The notes below the pieces were generated by a model. The model had not been told where the DNA came from. It worked only from the letters and a program-made list of their open reading frames with translations, and ran no database searches. From Actinomycetota bacterium (GTDB lineage Bacteria; Actinomycetota; Thermoleophilia; Solirubrobacterales; Solirubrobacteraceae), in contig WLNJ01000003.1 in the NCBI GenBank assembly GCA_009699865.1, forward strand, positions 1 through 64,000: a stretch of 64,000 nucleotides of DNA. The letters run 5' to 3'. The stretch's first letter is position 1; every line of letters begins with the position of its first letter. The translations under genes and the position numbers were made by a program. Shown here piece after piece: positions 24,313 to 32,487 of the stretch.

Positions 24313-25949
24313 TGGAAAGGCGCGTCGCGATTGAACTGACCGATTTCTCCTACAAGCATCCGGACAGCAGCCGTAAAGCGCTGGATGGCATCAATCTTTC
24401 GATTCGCGAAGGGGAGTTTGTGGTTATTGCTGGAGAGTCGGGAGCGGGCAAGTCAACGCTGGTTAGGGCCATTGCCGGTCTTGCCCCGGCCTTTGATGGC
24501 GGAACGGCCGCCGGGAGCATCGTGGTCTGCGGCCTGAACACTCGGGATAACGGCCCAGCTGGGATTGCCCGTGTCTGCGGAACGGTTCTCCAGGATCCTG
24601 AGCGCCAAGTAGTGATGAACACGGTTAGAGCTGAGCTTGCGCTGCCGCTTGAGAGTCGGGGGAACAGCGACGCTTCCACGGCGAGGGGAGTGGAAGAGGT
24701 TGCCCTGCTGCTCGGGATTGGGGATCTTCTGGACCGGCGACTGCAAGACCTCTCTGGTGGAGAGCTTCAGCGCGTCTCCATCGCGGCGGCACTCGCGGTA
24801 CGTCCTGCGGTTCTTCTCTTGGACGAGCCCACTTCACAGTTGGATCCGGTAGCAGCGGATGACCTCGCTTGGAGCCTCCGGCGTCTAAATGAGGAGCAGG
24901 GGATCACCGTTGTGGTCGCCGAGCAGCGCTTGGAGCGGCTCCTCCCGGCAGCGGACAGAGTCTTGGCGTTGGCTGATGGTGCGATCGCCTGTGATGCGGG
25001 GCCAGAGGAGTTCCTCCGTTGGGGGAGCGCCGGCGCTGGATCCCTCAGCACCCCTGCGGCACGGCTGTTTGTTGCTAGTGGGCTCGCTGACTGTCCCATC
25101 TCGGTTAAGGAAGCCAGGGCTTCGCTGGCTCGCCAAGGGTTCACCGCGGTCAGCCCCGAGCCTGAGGAGACGCTTGCATCAGGCAGTCAGCGATCAAGGT
25201 TGGTGGGGAGATTCTCTCGCAAGGATCCCGGCGCAGACGCAGCGCTCTCAATCTCTGGGCTGTGGGATGAACGTCCTGATGGCCGAGCAATCCTGAAGGG
25301 GATTGATCTCACGGTTGAGCCTGGTGAGGTGATCGCCTTGATGGGTCGCAATGGGGCTGGCAAGTCAACGCTCTTGCGTCACGCGGCAGGCTTGCTTAAG
25401 CCCTCTAGGGGGAAGGCCGCGGTCAGCGGCCGGGTTGCGTACCTCTCCCAGACTCCAGGCGCCTACCTCGCCGGTGAGCGACTTGGCGACTGCGTTCCCA
25501 TTGAGCTCCTTGAGGAGGCCGGTCTGGCTGGGCTGGCCGACAGGCATCCACGGGACCTTTCAGGAGGCGAGGTCCAGCGAGCGGCTCTGGCACTTGTTAC
25601 GGCCTCCGGGTCTGGGGTTGAGCCGCCTGCCTTGGTTCTCTTGGATGAGCCAACGCGAGGCATGGACATGGGTAATGCCGAGGGGCTCCTTGCGCGGATC
25701 AGTTACCACGCCAGTCAGGGAGCAGCGGTTGTTGTCGCGACGCACGATCCTGAGCTGGCTGCGGCCGCAGCGCAGAGAACGGTCCTGATGGGGGAGGGCA
25801 CACTCCTAGTGGATGCCCGAAGTGTTGATGTCCTGACTGGCGGCTGGTACTTCGCAACGGAGACCGCTCGTATCCTGGATGGGGCGGGTGGAGCCCTGCT
25901 GCCGCAGCAGGGAGCGGATTTGCTCGCAGCGGCAGGGGTGGGACGATGA
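24309..25949 (+). CDS. ecfA: ECF transporter ATPase, two ABC domains in one chain (EcfA-EcfA')
   Basis: A 546-residue protein with two complete ATP-binding cassettes. The first has Walker A GESGAGKST (42-50), Q-loop LQDPERQ, signature LSGGELQ (148-154) and Walker B VLLLDEP. The second has Walker A GRNGAGKST (346-354), signature LSGGEVQ (417-423), Walker B LVLLDEP (442-448) and the H-loop ATHD. The first domain lacks a standard H-loop histidine (VVAEQRLE follows the D-loop region), so the two sites are probably asymmetric. Most ECF systems use two separate ATPases; the fused form is known in actinobacteria. It energises the EcfT/S-protein pair on either side. Translationally coupled to both neighbours. 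Confidence 0.9.
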   Translation: MMERRVAIELTDFSYKHPDSSRKALDGINLSIREGEFVVIAGESGAGKSTLVRAIAGLAPAFDGGTAAGSIVVCGLNTRDNGPAGIARVCGTVLQDPERQVVMNTVRAELALPLESRGNSDASTARGVEEVALLLGIGDLLDRRLQDLSGGELQRVSIAAALAVRPAVLLLDEPTSQLDPVAADDLAWSLRRLNEEQGITVVVAEQRLERLLPAADRVLALADGAIACDAGPEEFLRWGSAGAGSLSTPAARLFVASGLADCPISVKEARASLARQGFTAVSPEPEETLASGSQRSRLVGRFSRKDPGADAALSISGLWDERPDGRAILKGIDLTVEPGEVIALMGRNGAGKSTLLRHAAGLLKPSRGKAAVSGRVAYLSQTPGAYLAGERLGDCVPIELLEEAGLAGLADRHPRDLSGGEVQRAALALVTASGSGVEPPALVLLDEPTRGMDMGNAEGLLARISYHASQGAAVVVATHDPELAAAAAQRTVLMGEGTLLVDARSVDVLTGGWYFATETARILDGAGGALLPQQGADLLAAAGVGR

Positions 25950-27823
25950 GCTGGGGGCTGGCCTCAATGGTCCTTCTCCTGTTTGCACTTGGCACGCAGC
26001 TACTGGCATTTGAACGGGGGCAGATGTCGGCCAGGTCATTGGCCTTAGTCGCCGCGCTCGCCGCATTGGCAGTGGCTGGTCGACTGGCGTTTGCGCCGCT
26101 GCCCAATGTCAAACCGACAACGGACATTGTTCTGATTGCCGGTTTCGCCCTTGGGGCGTCACCTGGCTTTGCGGTTGGTGCACTGACGGCGTTGGTCTCG
26201 AACATGGTCTTCGGGCAAGGCCCTTGGACGCCATGGCAGATGTTCGCGTGGGGGCTGGTCGGCCTCTTCGGCGCCCTGCTCGCAAGGGTCACCCGCGGAA
26301 GGATCGGACGGTGGCAACTCGCCGCGGCTGGTGCGTTGGCCGGTCTTGGCTACGGCGTCGTAATGGATGTCTCGCAGTGGCTCCTCTACGGCGGGACACC
26401 GAAGCAATCAACGCTGATCGCCTACTCGATTACTTCTCTGCCTTGGAATATCGCTCACGCGGCCGGGAACGCCGTCTTCGCAATTGCATTCGGGCCTGCT
26501 CTGATCTCTGCGGTTCGGCGCGCGTCACAGAAGCTCGAGGCAGTATGGCTGCCGCCTGGAGTTCCGATGCAAGGGCTTGCGATCCCGGCACTCCTAGCGA
26601 TTGTGGTTGGCTTCCCGGCACTCGCCGGGGGCGCTTATGGGGGGACGTCTTCGAAGTCAGCTGGTGACTCGGTCAGGGCAGGGGGCCTGAGATGGCTTCT
26701 TGCCGCCCAGAACCGTGACGGCGGGTTCCCCGAGTCTCCGGGAAGTGGGGCCACATCATCTCCAAGGGAAACCGCTTGGGCGGCATTGGCTCTCGCGGCG
26801 GCAGGAGAGGACCTCTCGAGTCTTCGCAAGCCGGGAGGGCGGTCCGTTGTCGATGCGCTCATTTCGGATTCTCGGGAGATGGAGTCCCAAACAGGTGACT
26901 CGCCAGAGGAGCGGGCTGGCTGGGAGGAGCGGATTGCCCTTGCAGCTGCGGCTGCTGGTGCCAACCCGCACGACTTTGGGGGGCACAACTTGGTCGGCGA
27001 GATCCGCGCTCGGATCGGGAAGTCGGGGGCGGTCAACTACTACGGACCGGGAGACCCCTCTGTCAATTTGACGGCTTACGCAATCCTTGCGCTCAGGGCC
27101 GGTGGGGTAGCGAGCAATGACCGGACCCTTAGCCGAGCAGCACGCTGGCTCGGGCGTCAGCAGCAACGCGATGGAGGTTTCTCCATCTCACCGAGAGGGG
27201 CAATTGTCCGAAGCGGCGATGTGGATACCACTGGGGCCGTGCTCCAGGCGCTCCGGTCGGCCGGCCGCAGTCGCGACGGAGTGGTCGGTCGGGCCCATGC
27301 GTTTCTAGTCTCAGCGCAGGCAGGCGGGGGAGGCTTTGGCGCGTCTACCGGCTCAGGGGCCAATGCTCAATCAACGGCGATGGGGCTGCTCGGCCTTAGG
27401 GCTTTCCGGCTCGGTGGTTCAGCCACATCGGTGAAGGAGGCGTCGGGCTGGCTCGTGCGCTGTCTTGAATCGTCTGGCCGGGTCGACTACTCGCCGGCTT
27501 CTGGGGGTCACTCTGCGTCGCGCCAGACGCCTGTCTGGGTGACCGCTCAGGTGCTTCTCGCGGAGAGCGGACGCAACCTGCCGATTGTGACTTTGGCTCA
27601 TCAGAGGAGTTTTGGGGCAGCAGGATCACAGTCAGCGAATGGAGCCTCAGGGACGCCCGCTTCCGCCGCCGCTGCTCGGAAGAAGAGGGCCAAAAAGGCA
27701 GAGGCCATAAGGGTCAAGCGCATCAGGGTGGATGCCGGGCGGGTTGCGTCCGTGAGGACCGCAGTGGTCGCAGGGCACCTCCTCGGAGTGCTCGTGCGGG
27801 CCTTCAGTGGAGCCAACCGCTAG
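25946..27823 (+). CDS. ECF S-component fused to a terpenoid-cyclase-like alpha/alpha toroid (transcobalamin alpha-domain-like)
   Basis: A 625-residue fusion. Residues 1-195 are a hydrophobic ECF S-component. The typical stretch is PNVKPTTDIVLIAGFALG, then a helix pair ending SNMVFGQGPWTPWQMFAWGLVG, and C-terminal helices with LPWNIAHAAGNAVF. One more membrane helix (about 210-230) should move the rest outside. Residues about 245-580 are squalene-cyclase/prenyltransferase-type repeats with three DGGF-like turns (AAQNRDGGF, RQQQRDGGF, SAQAGGGGF) and intervening TAYAILALRAGG and TGAVLQALRSAG helices. That fold is also the alpha domain of intrinsic factor and transcobalamin. The C-terminal tail is basic (KKRAKKAEAIRVKRIRV) and may end in another hydrophobic stretch. 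It is the last gene of the cobalamin-riboswitch operon. I infer cobalamin capture and transport in one chain. The cyclase catalytic DxDD is absent, so it is not a terpene cyclase. Confidence 0.8.
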   Translation: MSWGLASMVLLLFALGTQLLAFERGQMSARSLALVAALAALAVAGRLAFAPLPNVKPTTDIVLIAGFALGASPGFAVGALTALVSNMVFGQGPWTPWQMFAWGLVGLFGALLARVTRGRIGRWQLAAAGALAGLGYGVVMDVSQWLLYGGTPKQSTLIAYSITSLPWNIAHAAGNAVFAIAFGPALISAVRRASQKLEAVWLPPGVPMQGLAIPALLAIVVGFPALAGGAYGGTSSKSAGDSVRAGGLRWLLAAQNRDGGFPESPGSGATSSPRETAWAALALAAAGEDLSSLRKPGGRSVVDALISDSREMESQTGDSPEERAGWEERIALAAAAAGANPHDFGGHNLVGEIRARIGKSGAVNYYGPGDPSVNLTAYAILALRAGGVASNDRTLSRAARWLGRQQQRDGGFSISPRGAIVRSGDVDTTGAVLQALRSAGRSRDGVVGRAHAFLVSAQAGGGGFGASTGSGANAQSTAMGLLGLRAFRLGGSATSVKEASGWLVRCLESSGRVDYSPASGGHSASRQTPVWVTAQVLLAESGRNLPIVTLAHQRSFGAAGSQSANGASGTPASAAAARKKRAKKAEAIRVKRIRVDAGRVASVRTAVVAGHLLGVLVRAFSGANR

Positions 27824-27826
27824 ATT
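27821..27826 (+). promoter_or_regulatory. -10-like element of the pnt operon
   Basis: TAGATT lies nine bases before the pntAA ATG (27836) and includes the stop codon of the preceding gene. Confidence 0.4.
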
Positions 27827-27835
27827 TTCGCGCCA

Positions 27836-28966
27836 ATGAGAATCGGTGTCCCAAAAGAGACAGCAGTTGGCGAGCAGCGAGTAGCTCTCGTTCCTGACGT
27901 GGTCGCCAAGCTGACCAAGGCCGGTCACGAGGTAATCGTCGAGGCTGGCGCCGGCGCCGGAGCCATGCTGCCCGACGCGGCTTACGCTGAAGCGGGAGCC
28001 AAGATTGCCTCGGCACGTAGCGAGGTGATCGCAGCCGACGTGATCGTCGCTGTTGCCCCACCTTCGCTTGACGAGACGGCAGCCCTTAGGGCTGACTCCG
28101 TTCTTGTCGGATTCCTTCAGCCGCTCAGCAACGGTGAGGGCGTCAAGGCGCTCGCAGCTTCGGGCGTGACCTCATTTGCGATGGAGTCCGTTCCGCGGAT
28201 CAGCCGCGCGCAGTCAATGGACGCGTTGTCCTCGCAGAGCAACGTTGCTGGCTACCGCGCAGCGCTGATCGGCGCTCAGGAGCTCGGCCGGTTCTACCCA
28301 ATGCTGATGACTGCAGCTGGCACCATTCGTCCAGCAACCGTTCTTGTTCTTGGAGCCGGCGTTGCTGGACTTCAGGCAATTGCCACAGCTCGCCGCCTCG
28401 GATCTGTCGTCCAAGCTTTCGATGTCCGTGCAGCTGTTAAGGAACAGGTTGAGTCGCTCGGCGCGAAGTTCCTTGAGTTTGACCTTGGTGGAGACCTTGA
28501 AGGTGAAGGTGGCTACGCCAAGGAGCTCACCGACGAGCAGCGTGCCCGCCAGCAGGAACTTCTTACAGAGGCAATCGGCAAGGTTGACGTGGTCATCACA
28601 ACTGCGCTTGTTCCAGGCCGACCAGCACCCAAGCTGGTGACTGCTGCCGCTGTTGAGGGCATGAAGCCAGGCTCAGTTGTCGTTGACCTCGCAGGCGAGG
28701 CTGGCGGAAACTGTGAACTCACGCAGCCAGGCGAGACGATCATTCACTCGGGCGTAAAGATCTGCGCACCGCTGAACATTCCTTCAACCATGGCCGAGCA
28801 CGCGTCACAGCTCTACGCCAAGAACATCGAATCGATTCTCGGCCTGATGACCGGTGAAGACGGGAATCTCGCACTGGACTTTGAGGACGAGATCATCTCG
28901 GGAGCCTGCATCACCAAGGGTGGTCAGATCGTCAACGAAGGCGCCAAGGCCGCAGCCGGCCAGTAG
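27836..28966 (+). CDS. pntAA: NAD(P) transhydrogenase subunit alpha part 1 (PntAA)
   Basis: A 376-residue soluble NAD(H)-binding subunit (domain I) of proton-translocating transhydrogenase, homologous to alanine dehydrogenase. Landmarks: the opening RIGVPKETAVGEQRVALVPD, the catalytic-loop segment SRAQSMDALSSQSNVAGYRA (20 residues), and the Rossmann motif VLVLGAGVAGLQAIATARRLG. Near the C terminus is VDLAGEAGGNCELT. It passes hydride from NADH to NADP+ on PntB. The split alpha subunit (PntAA plus PntAB) is the Rhodospirillum/Thermus/actinobacterial form. First gene of pntAA-pntAB-pntB. Confidence 0.95.
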   Translation: MRIGVPKETAVGEQRVALVPDVVAKLTKAGHEVIVEAGAGAGAMLPDAAYAEAGAKIASARSEVIAADVIVAVAPPSLDETAALRADSVLVGFLQPLSNGEGVKALAASGVTSFAMESVPRISRAQSMDALSSQSNVAGYRAALIGAQELGRFYPMLMTAAGTIRPATVLVLGAGVAGLQAIATARRLGSVVQAFDVRAAVKEQVESLGAKFLEFDLGGDLEGEGGYAKELTDEQRARQQELLTEAIGKVDVVITTALVPGRPAPKLVTAAAVEGMKPGSVVVDLAGEAGGNCELTQPGETIIHSGVKICAPLNIPSTMAEHASQLYAKNIESILGLMTGEDGNLALDFEDEIISGACITKGGQIVNEGAKAAAGQ

Positions 28967-28978
28967 CCAAAGGAAACC

Positions 28979-29299
28979 ATGGATCTTCTTACTGAAATCG
29001 CAATCCTCGTTCTCGCAGCCTTCGTCGGCTTCGAGGTGATCTCCAAGGTGCCAAACACACTTCACACGCCGCTGATGTCGGGCACTAACGCCATTCACGG
29101 CATCGTTCTCGTTGGTGCGCTTCTTGTTGTTTCGCAGGCATCAAGCACACTTTCGAAGGTGCTCCTAGTGGTCGCGGTTGCCTTCGGCACGATCAACGTG
29201 ATCGGCGGTTTCCTTGTAACTGACCGCATGCTCTCGATGTTTAAGCGCAAACCCGATCCGGTGAAGGAAGAAGCGCCAGCCGACGAGGTTGAGTCATGA
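28979..29299 (+). CDS. pntAB: NAD(P) transhydrogenase subunit alpha part 2 (PntAB)
   Basis: A 106-residue membrane subunit with three hydrophobic helices (about 4-20, 40-58 and 61-80). It has the conserved core GFEVISKVPNTLHTPLMSGTNAIHGIV, interrupted here only for length, and a charged C-terminal tail (KRKPDPVKEE). It forms part of the proton channel with PntB. A good ribosome site (AAAGGAA) precedes the ATG, and the stop overlaps the pntB start. Confidence 0.93.
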   Translation: MDLLTEIAILVLAAFVGFEVISKVPNTLHTPLMSGTNAIHGIVLVGALLVVSQASSTLSKVLLVVAVAFGTINVIGGFLVTDRMLSMFKRKPDPVKEEAPADEVES

Positions 29300-30756
29300 C
29301 ACTCGCAACCGTCTGGTTCCGCAGCCCCGACTTCGTCAACGCTCTTTACATCGTTGCCTTCACGCTTTTCATCATTGGCCTGCGCGGTCTGACCGGCCCA
29401 AACACCGCAGTCCGAGGAAACAAGATTGCGGCAGTAGGCATGGTTATCGCCGTTGTGGCAACTCTTCTTCTTGGCGAACGACAGGTCCACGGAGAGACGC
29501 TCCCAGCCATCATCAGCGGCTGGAGCGATGTCTGGCTGATCGTCCTCGGTCTGGTAATCGGCACGGCGATTGGTATCCCGTCAGCAATCAAGGTCAAGAT
29601 GACCGCTGTTCCGCAGATGGTCGCGCTCTTCAACGGCGTTGGTGGTGGAGCCGTCGCCCTGATCTCGTGGTCTGAATATAGGCACGCGCTTGAGTCAGGT
29701 GGCAACCCTGAACTTCAGATCTTGATCCCGACACTCTTTGCGGCGATCATCGGCTCCGTTTCATTCTGGGGTTCCAATATCGCCTTTGGCAAGCTCCAGG
29801 AGATACTTCCCGGGCGTCCGATCCAGCTTCCAGGTCAGCAGTTCATCAACCTCGCTCTTCTGATCATCTCAGTCGGCTGCGCGGTCCTGATTGCCACCGG
29901 AAGAGAGTCAGAAGGGCTGTTCATCGGCATTCTCGTCTCAGCGGCCCTGCTCGGCAACCTTGTCGTGCTGCCTATTGGCGGAGCTGACATGCCCGTCGTC
30001 ATCTCGCTGCTTAACGCGTTCACCGGTCTGTCGGCCGCTGCTGCGGGTATCGCGCTTCAGAACACTGTGCTGATTGTCGCCGGAATGATTGTCGGCGCTT
30101 CAGGCACGATCCTCACCAACTTGATGGCAGTGGCAATGAACCGCTCGGTACCTTCAATCATCGCGGGTGGCTTCGGTGGCGGAACAATCGCTACCGGCGG
30201 TGGTGACGACGACACTGAAGGCAAGAGCGTTCGTTCTACCAGCGCCCAAGATGTCGCGATTCAGCTCGCCTTCGCGCGGCTCGTGGTGATCGTCCCCGGA
30301 TACGGCATGGCTGTCGCTCAGGCTCAGCACGCAGTCAAGGAGCTCACCCGTGTGCTCGAGGGCAAGGGTGTCGAGGTTCGGTTTGGCATCCACCCAGTGG
30401 CCGGGCGTATGCCAGGTCATATGAATGTTCTGCTTGCCGAGGCTGATGTTCCTTACGACCAGCTCAAGGAGATGGACGACATCAACCCTGAGTTCCCTCG
30501 CACGGATGTTGTCTTGGTCATTGGTGCCAACGATGTGACTAACCCTGCAGCCAAGGACTCTCCGGAATCCCCAATCTACGGAATGCCGATCCTCGAGGTC
30601 AGTAACGCGGGCGCAGTAGTTGTCCTCAAGCGTTCGATGGGAGCCGGCTTTGCTGGCATTGACAACCCTCTGTTCTACGACGAGAAGACATCACTTCTGT
30701 TCGGTGACGCCAAGGAATCGGTCGGCGAAATCACCGCTGAGGTTCAGTCGCTCTAA
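29296..30756 (+). CDS. pntB: NAD(P) transhydrogenase subunit beta (PntB)
   Basis: A 486-residue subunit. About nine hydrophobic helices fill the first 290 residues, including the conserved MVALFNGVGGGAVALI. A soluble NADP(H)-binding domain follows, with VIVPGYGMAVAQAQHAVKEL, the GIHPVAGRMPGHMNVLLAEA loop and DVVLVIGANDVTNPAA. This is the complete beta subunit, which couples inward proton flow to NADPH formation. The ATG overlaps the pntAB stop, so the three genes form one translationally coupled operon. Confidence 0.95.
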   Translation: MTLATVWFRSPDFVNALYIVAFTLFIIGLRGLTGPNTAVRGNKIAAVGMVIAVVATLLLGERQVHGETLPAIISGWSDVWLIVLGLVIGTAIGIPSAIKVKMTAVPQMVALFNGVGGGAVALISWSEYRHALESGGNPELQILIPTLFAAIIGSVSFWGSNIAFGKLQEILPGRPIQLPGQQFINLALLIISVGCAVLIATGRESEGLFIGILVSAALLGNLVVLPIGGADMPVVISLLNAFTGLSAAAAGIALQNTVLIVAGMIVGASGTILTNLMAVAMNRSVPSIIAGGFGGGTIATGGGDDDTEGKSVRSTSAQDVAIQLAFARLVVIVPGYGMAVAQAQHAVKELTRVLEGKGVEVRFGIHPVAGRMPGHMNVLLAEADVPYDQLKEMDDINPEFPRTDVVLVIGANDVTNPAAKDSPESPIYGMPILEVSNAGAVVVLKRSMGAGFAGIDNPLFYDEKTSLLFGDAKESVGEITAEVQSL

Positions 30757-30788
30757 TCACCTTTTGCTTGGCCGCCCGATTAGCGTTC

Positions 30789-30794
30789 TAATCT
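30789..30794 (+). promoter_or_regulatory. -10-like element of glpD-folP
   Basis: TAATCT lies ten bases before the glpD ATG at 30805. TTGCTT at 30764 is a distant candidate -35. Confidence 0.4.
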
Positions 30795-30804
30795 GTAGGA
30801 AGTA

Positions 30805-32487
30805 ATGCTCAGCAGAGACCAAGCCCTCAAAGCCCTGACCACGCAGTCCTTCGACGTCCTAGTCGTTGGCGGTGGGATCACAGGGGCAGGAGTTGCCCTC
30901 GACGCGGCTTCACGGGGGTACAGCGTTGCCCTAGTTGAGCGGAACGATTATGCCTCTGGCACCTCGAGCCGTTCAAGCAAGCTAGTCCACGGCGGATTGC
31001 GTTATCTCCAGAGCTTCGACCTAGGGCTCGTGCGGGAAGCTCTGCTGGAGAGGCAGGTCAATGTCCACATGGCGCCGCATTTGGTCAAGCCACTGAAGAT
31101 GGTTGTCCCGGCCTTTGAGGGTGAGCACCCCGACCGGCTCGTGGGAGTTGCGCTGAACATGTATGACGGTTTGGCTCTGCCAACGCTACGCAGTGCGCGT
31201 AAGAGGAAAGATGCTGCGGATGTCGAGCCGGACCCAGCCGACTGGAGTCCAGACCGGCACAGAGAAATCAGCGGGGAGGAAGTCGTCAACCTCCTCCCAG
31301 CGCTGAAGGACCGCAAGCCGACAGGCGGATACCTTTTCTATGACTGCCAAACGGACGATGTTCGACTTGTCCTGACCGTGCTTGAGGAGGCCTGCCGCTG
31401 GGGAGCTGTCGTAGCCAACCGCGTCAATGTCACTGGACTTGTTGAGTCCGGTGGGCGCGCTACCGGGGTGACGGCGGAGATCTCCGGTGGCGGAGAGGTG
31501 ACTATTAAGGCCGCGCATGTCATCAATGCGACCGGAGTGTGGGCTGACCGACTGCGTCCTGGGGAACTCCGTGACGAGGCTGAAGTCCCACGCATCCGAC
31601 CAAGTCGCGGGACTCACATCCTGATTGACCGAGATCTTCTGCCACTGAACTCTGGCGTGATCGTGCCAGCTGGAGAGGGGCGCTCGATCTTTGCTCTGCC
31701 GTGGCTTGGGCGCTCTCTAATTGGGACGACCGATAACGACTATGAGTCCGAGTCCCTAGAGAATGTTCCGCCCTCAGATACTGATGTGGACTATCTCCTC
31801 AACGCCGTCAACGAGTTCTTCGAGACGGATCTTGGACCTGGCGATGTTGCCGGGGCCTTCGCCGGCGTGCGGCCTCTCATCGCTCCCGCTGAGGGGAAGA
31901 AGTCAGTGGACATTTCACGCAAGGCAGAGCTCTATGAAACGTCCTCCGGGATGATCACGATCACCGGCGGGAAGCTGACTACTTGGCGCGCAATGGCTGA
32001 AATGACCGTCGATAGGATTGTCGCCCGCGAAGGCGCAGATGCCCCTTGCCGAACCCGTGAGACTGCGCTTGGGCGTCCCATAAATCCTGAGGACCTGCCA
32101 CGCGTTGAGGGTGTTCCCGACGCTTCGTACGCAGCGCTTGCTGGCCGTTATGGCAAGGCCGCGGAAGGGGTCTTGGCCGTGGCGGCAGAGCGAGGTGAGC
32201 TTGCGCAGCCTGTGGTTGCTGGGCTCGATGACATCCTCGCCGAGGTTGTCTGGGCCGTTCGCGAGCAGCAGGCGGCGACGGTGGCCGATGTTCTGCTTCG
32301 GCGCACGAGGTTGGCCTTGCTGGCCGGGCGTGAAGCAGCTGACATTGGCTCAGGAGTAGCAGCGCGTGTCGCAGATGCACTTGGGAACGAGCTTGGCTGG
32401 GATGAGGACCGTAAGGCGCTTGAGGTCTCCGCCTTCATTGCCGAGGCTGAAGCTGAGGGTGTTTCGGTTCCAGCTGTTCCAGCATGA
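30805..32487 (+). CDS. glpD: Glycerol-3-phosphate dehydrogenase (FAD, quinone-linked)
   Basis: A 560-residue flavoprotein. The FAD-binding motif is at the N terminus (VLVVGGGITGAGVALDAASRG), followed by RSSKLVHGGLRYLQ, LFYDCQTDDVRL, a second dinucleotide segment (HVINATGVWAD), and LPWLGRSLIGTTDNDY. The GKLTTWRAMAE segment near the C terminus precedes the helical GlpD C-terminal domain. It oxidises glycerol-3-phosphate to dihydroxyacetone phosphate and reduces quinone at the membrane. It overlaps folP by four bases. Regulation by a GlpR-like factor is not visible. Confidence 0.93.
   Translation: MLSRDQALKALTTQSFDVLVVGGGITGAGVALDAASRGYSVALVERNDYASGTSSRSSKLVHGGLRYLQSFDLGLVREALLERQVNVHMAPHLVKPLKMVVPAFEGEHPDRLVGVALNMYDGLALPTLRSARKRKDAADVEPDPADWSPDRHREISGEEVVNLLPALKDRKPTGGYLFYDCQTDDVRLVLTVLEEACRWGAVVANRVNVTGLVESGGRATGVTAEISGGGEVTIKAAHVINATGVWADRLRPGELRDEAEVPRIRPSRGTHILIDRDLLPLNSGVIVPAGEGRSIFALPWLGRSLIGTTDNDYESESLENVPPSDTDVDYLLNAVNEFFETDLGPGDVAGAFAGVRPLIAPAEGKKSVDISRKAELYETSSGMITITGGKLTTWRAMAEMTVDRIVAREGADAPCRTRETALGRPINPEDLPRVEGVPDASYAALAGRYGKAAEGVLAVAAERGELAQPVVAGLDDILAEVVWAVREQQAATVADVLLRRTRLALLAGREAADIGSGVAARVADALGNELGWDEDRKALEVSAFIAEAEAEGVSVPAVPA

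Noticed and set aside
25946-27823. Genuine squalene/terpene cyclase
   Set aside because: DGGF-type repeats are present, but no DxDD motif; fusion to an S-component and the cobalamin riboswitch point to a binding role.
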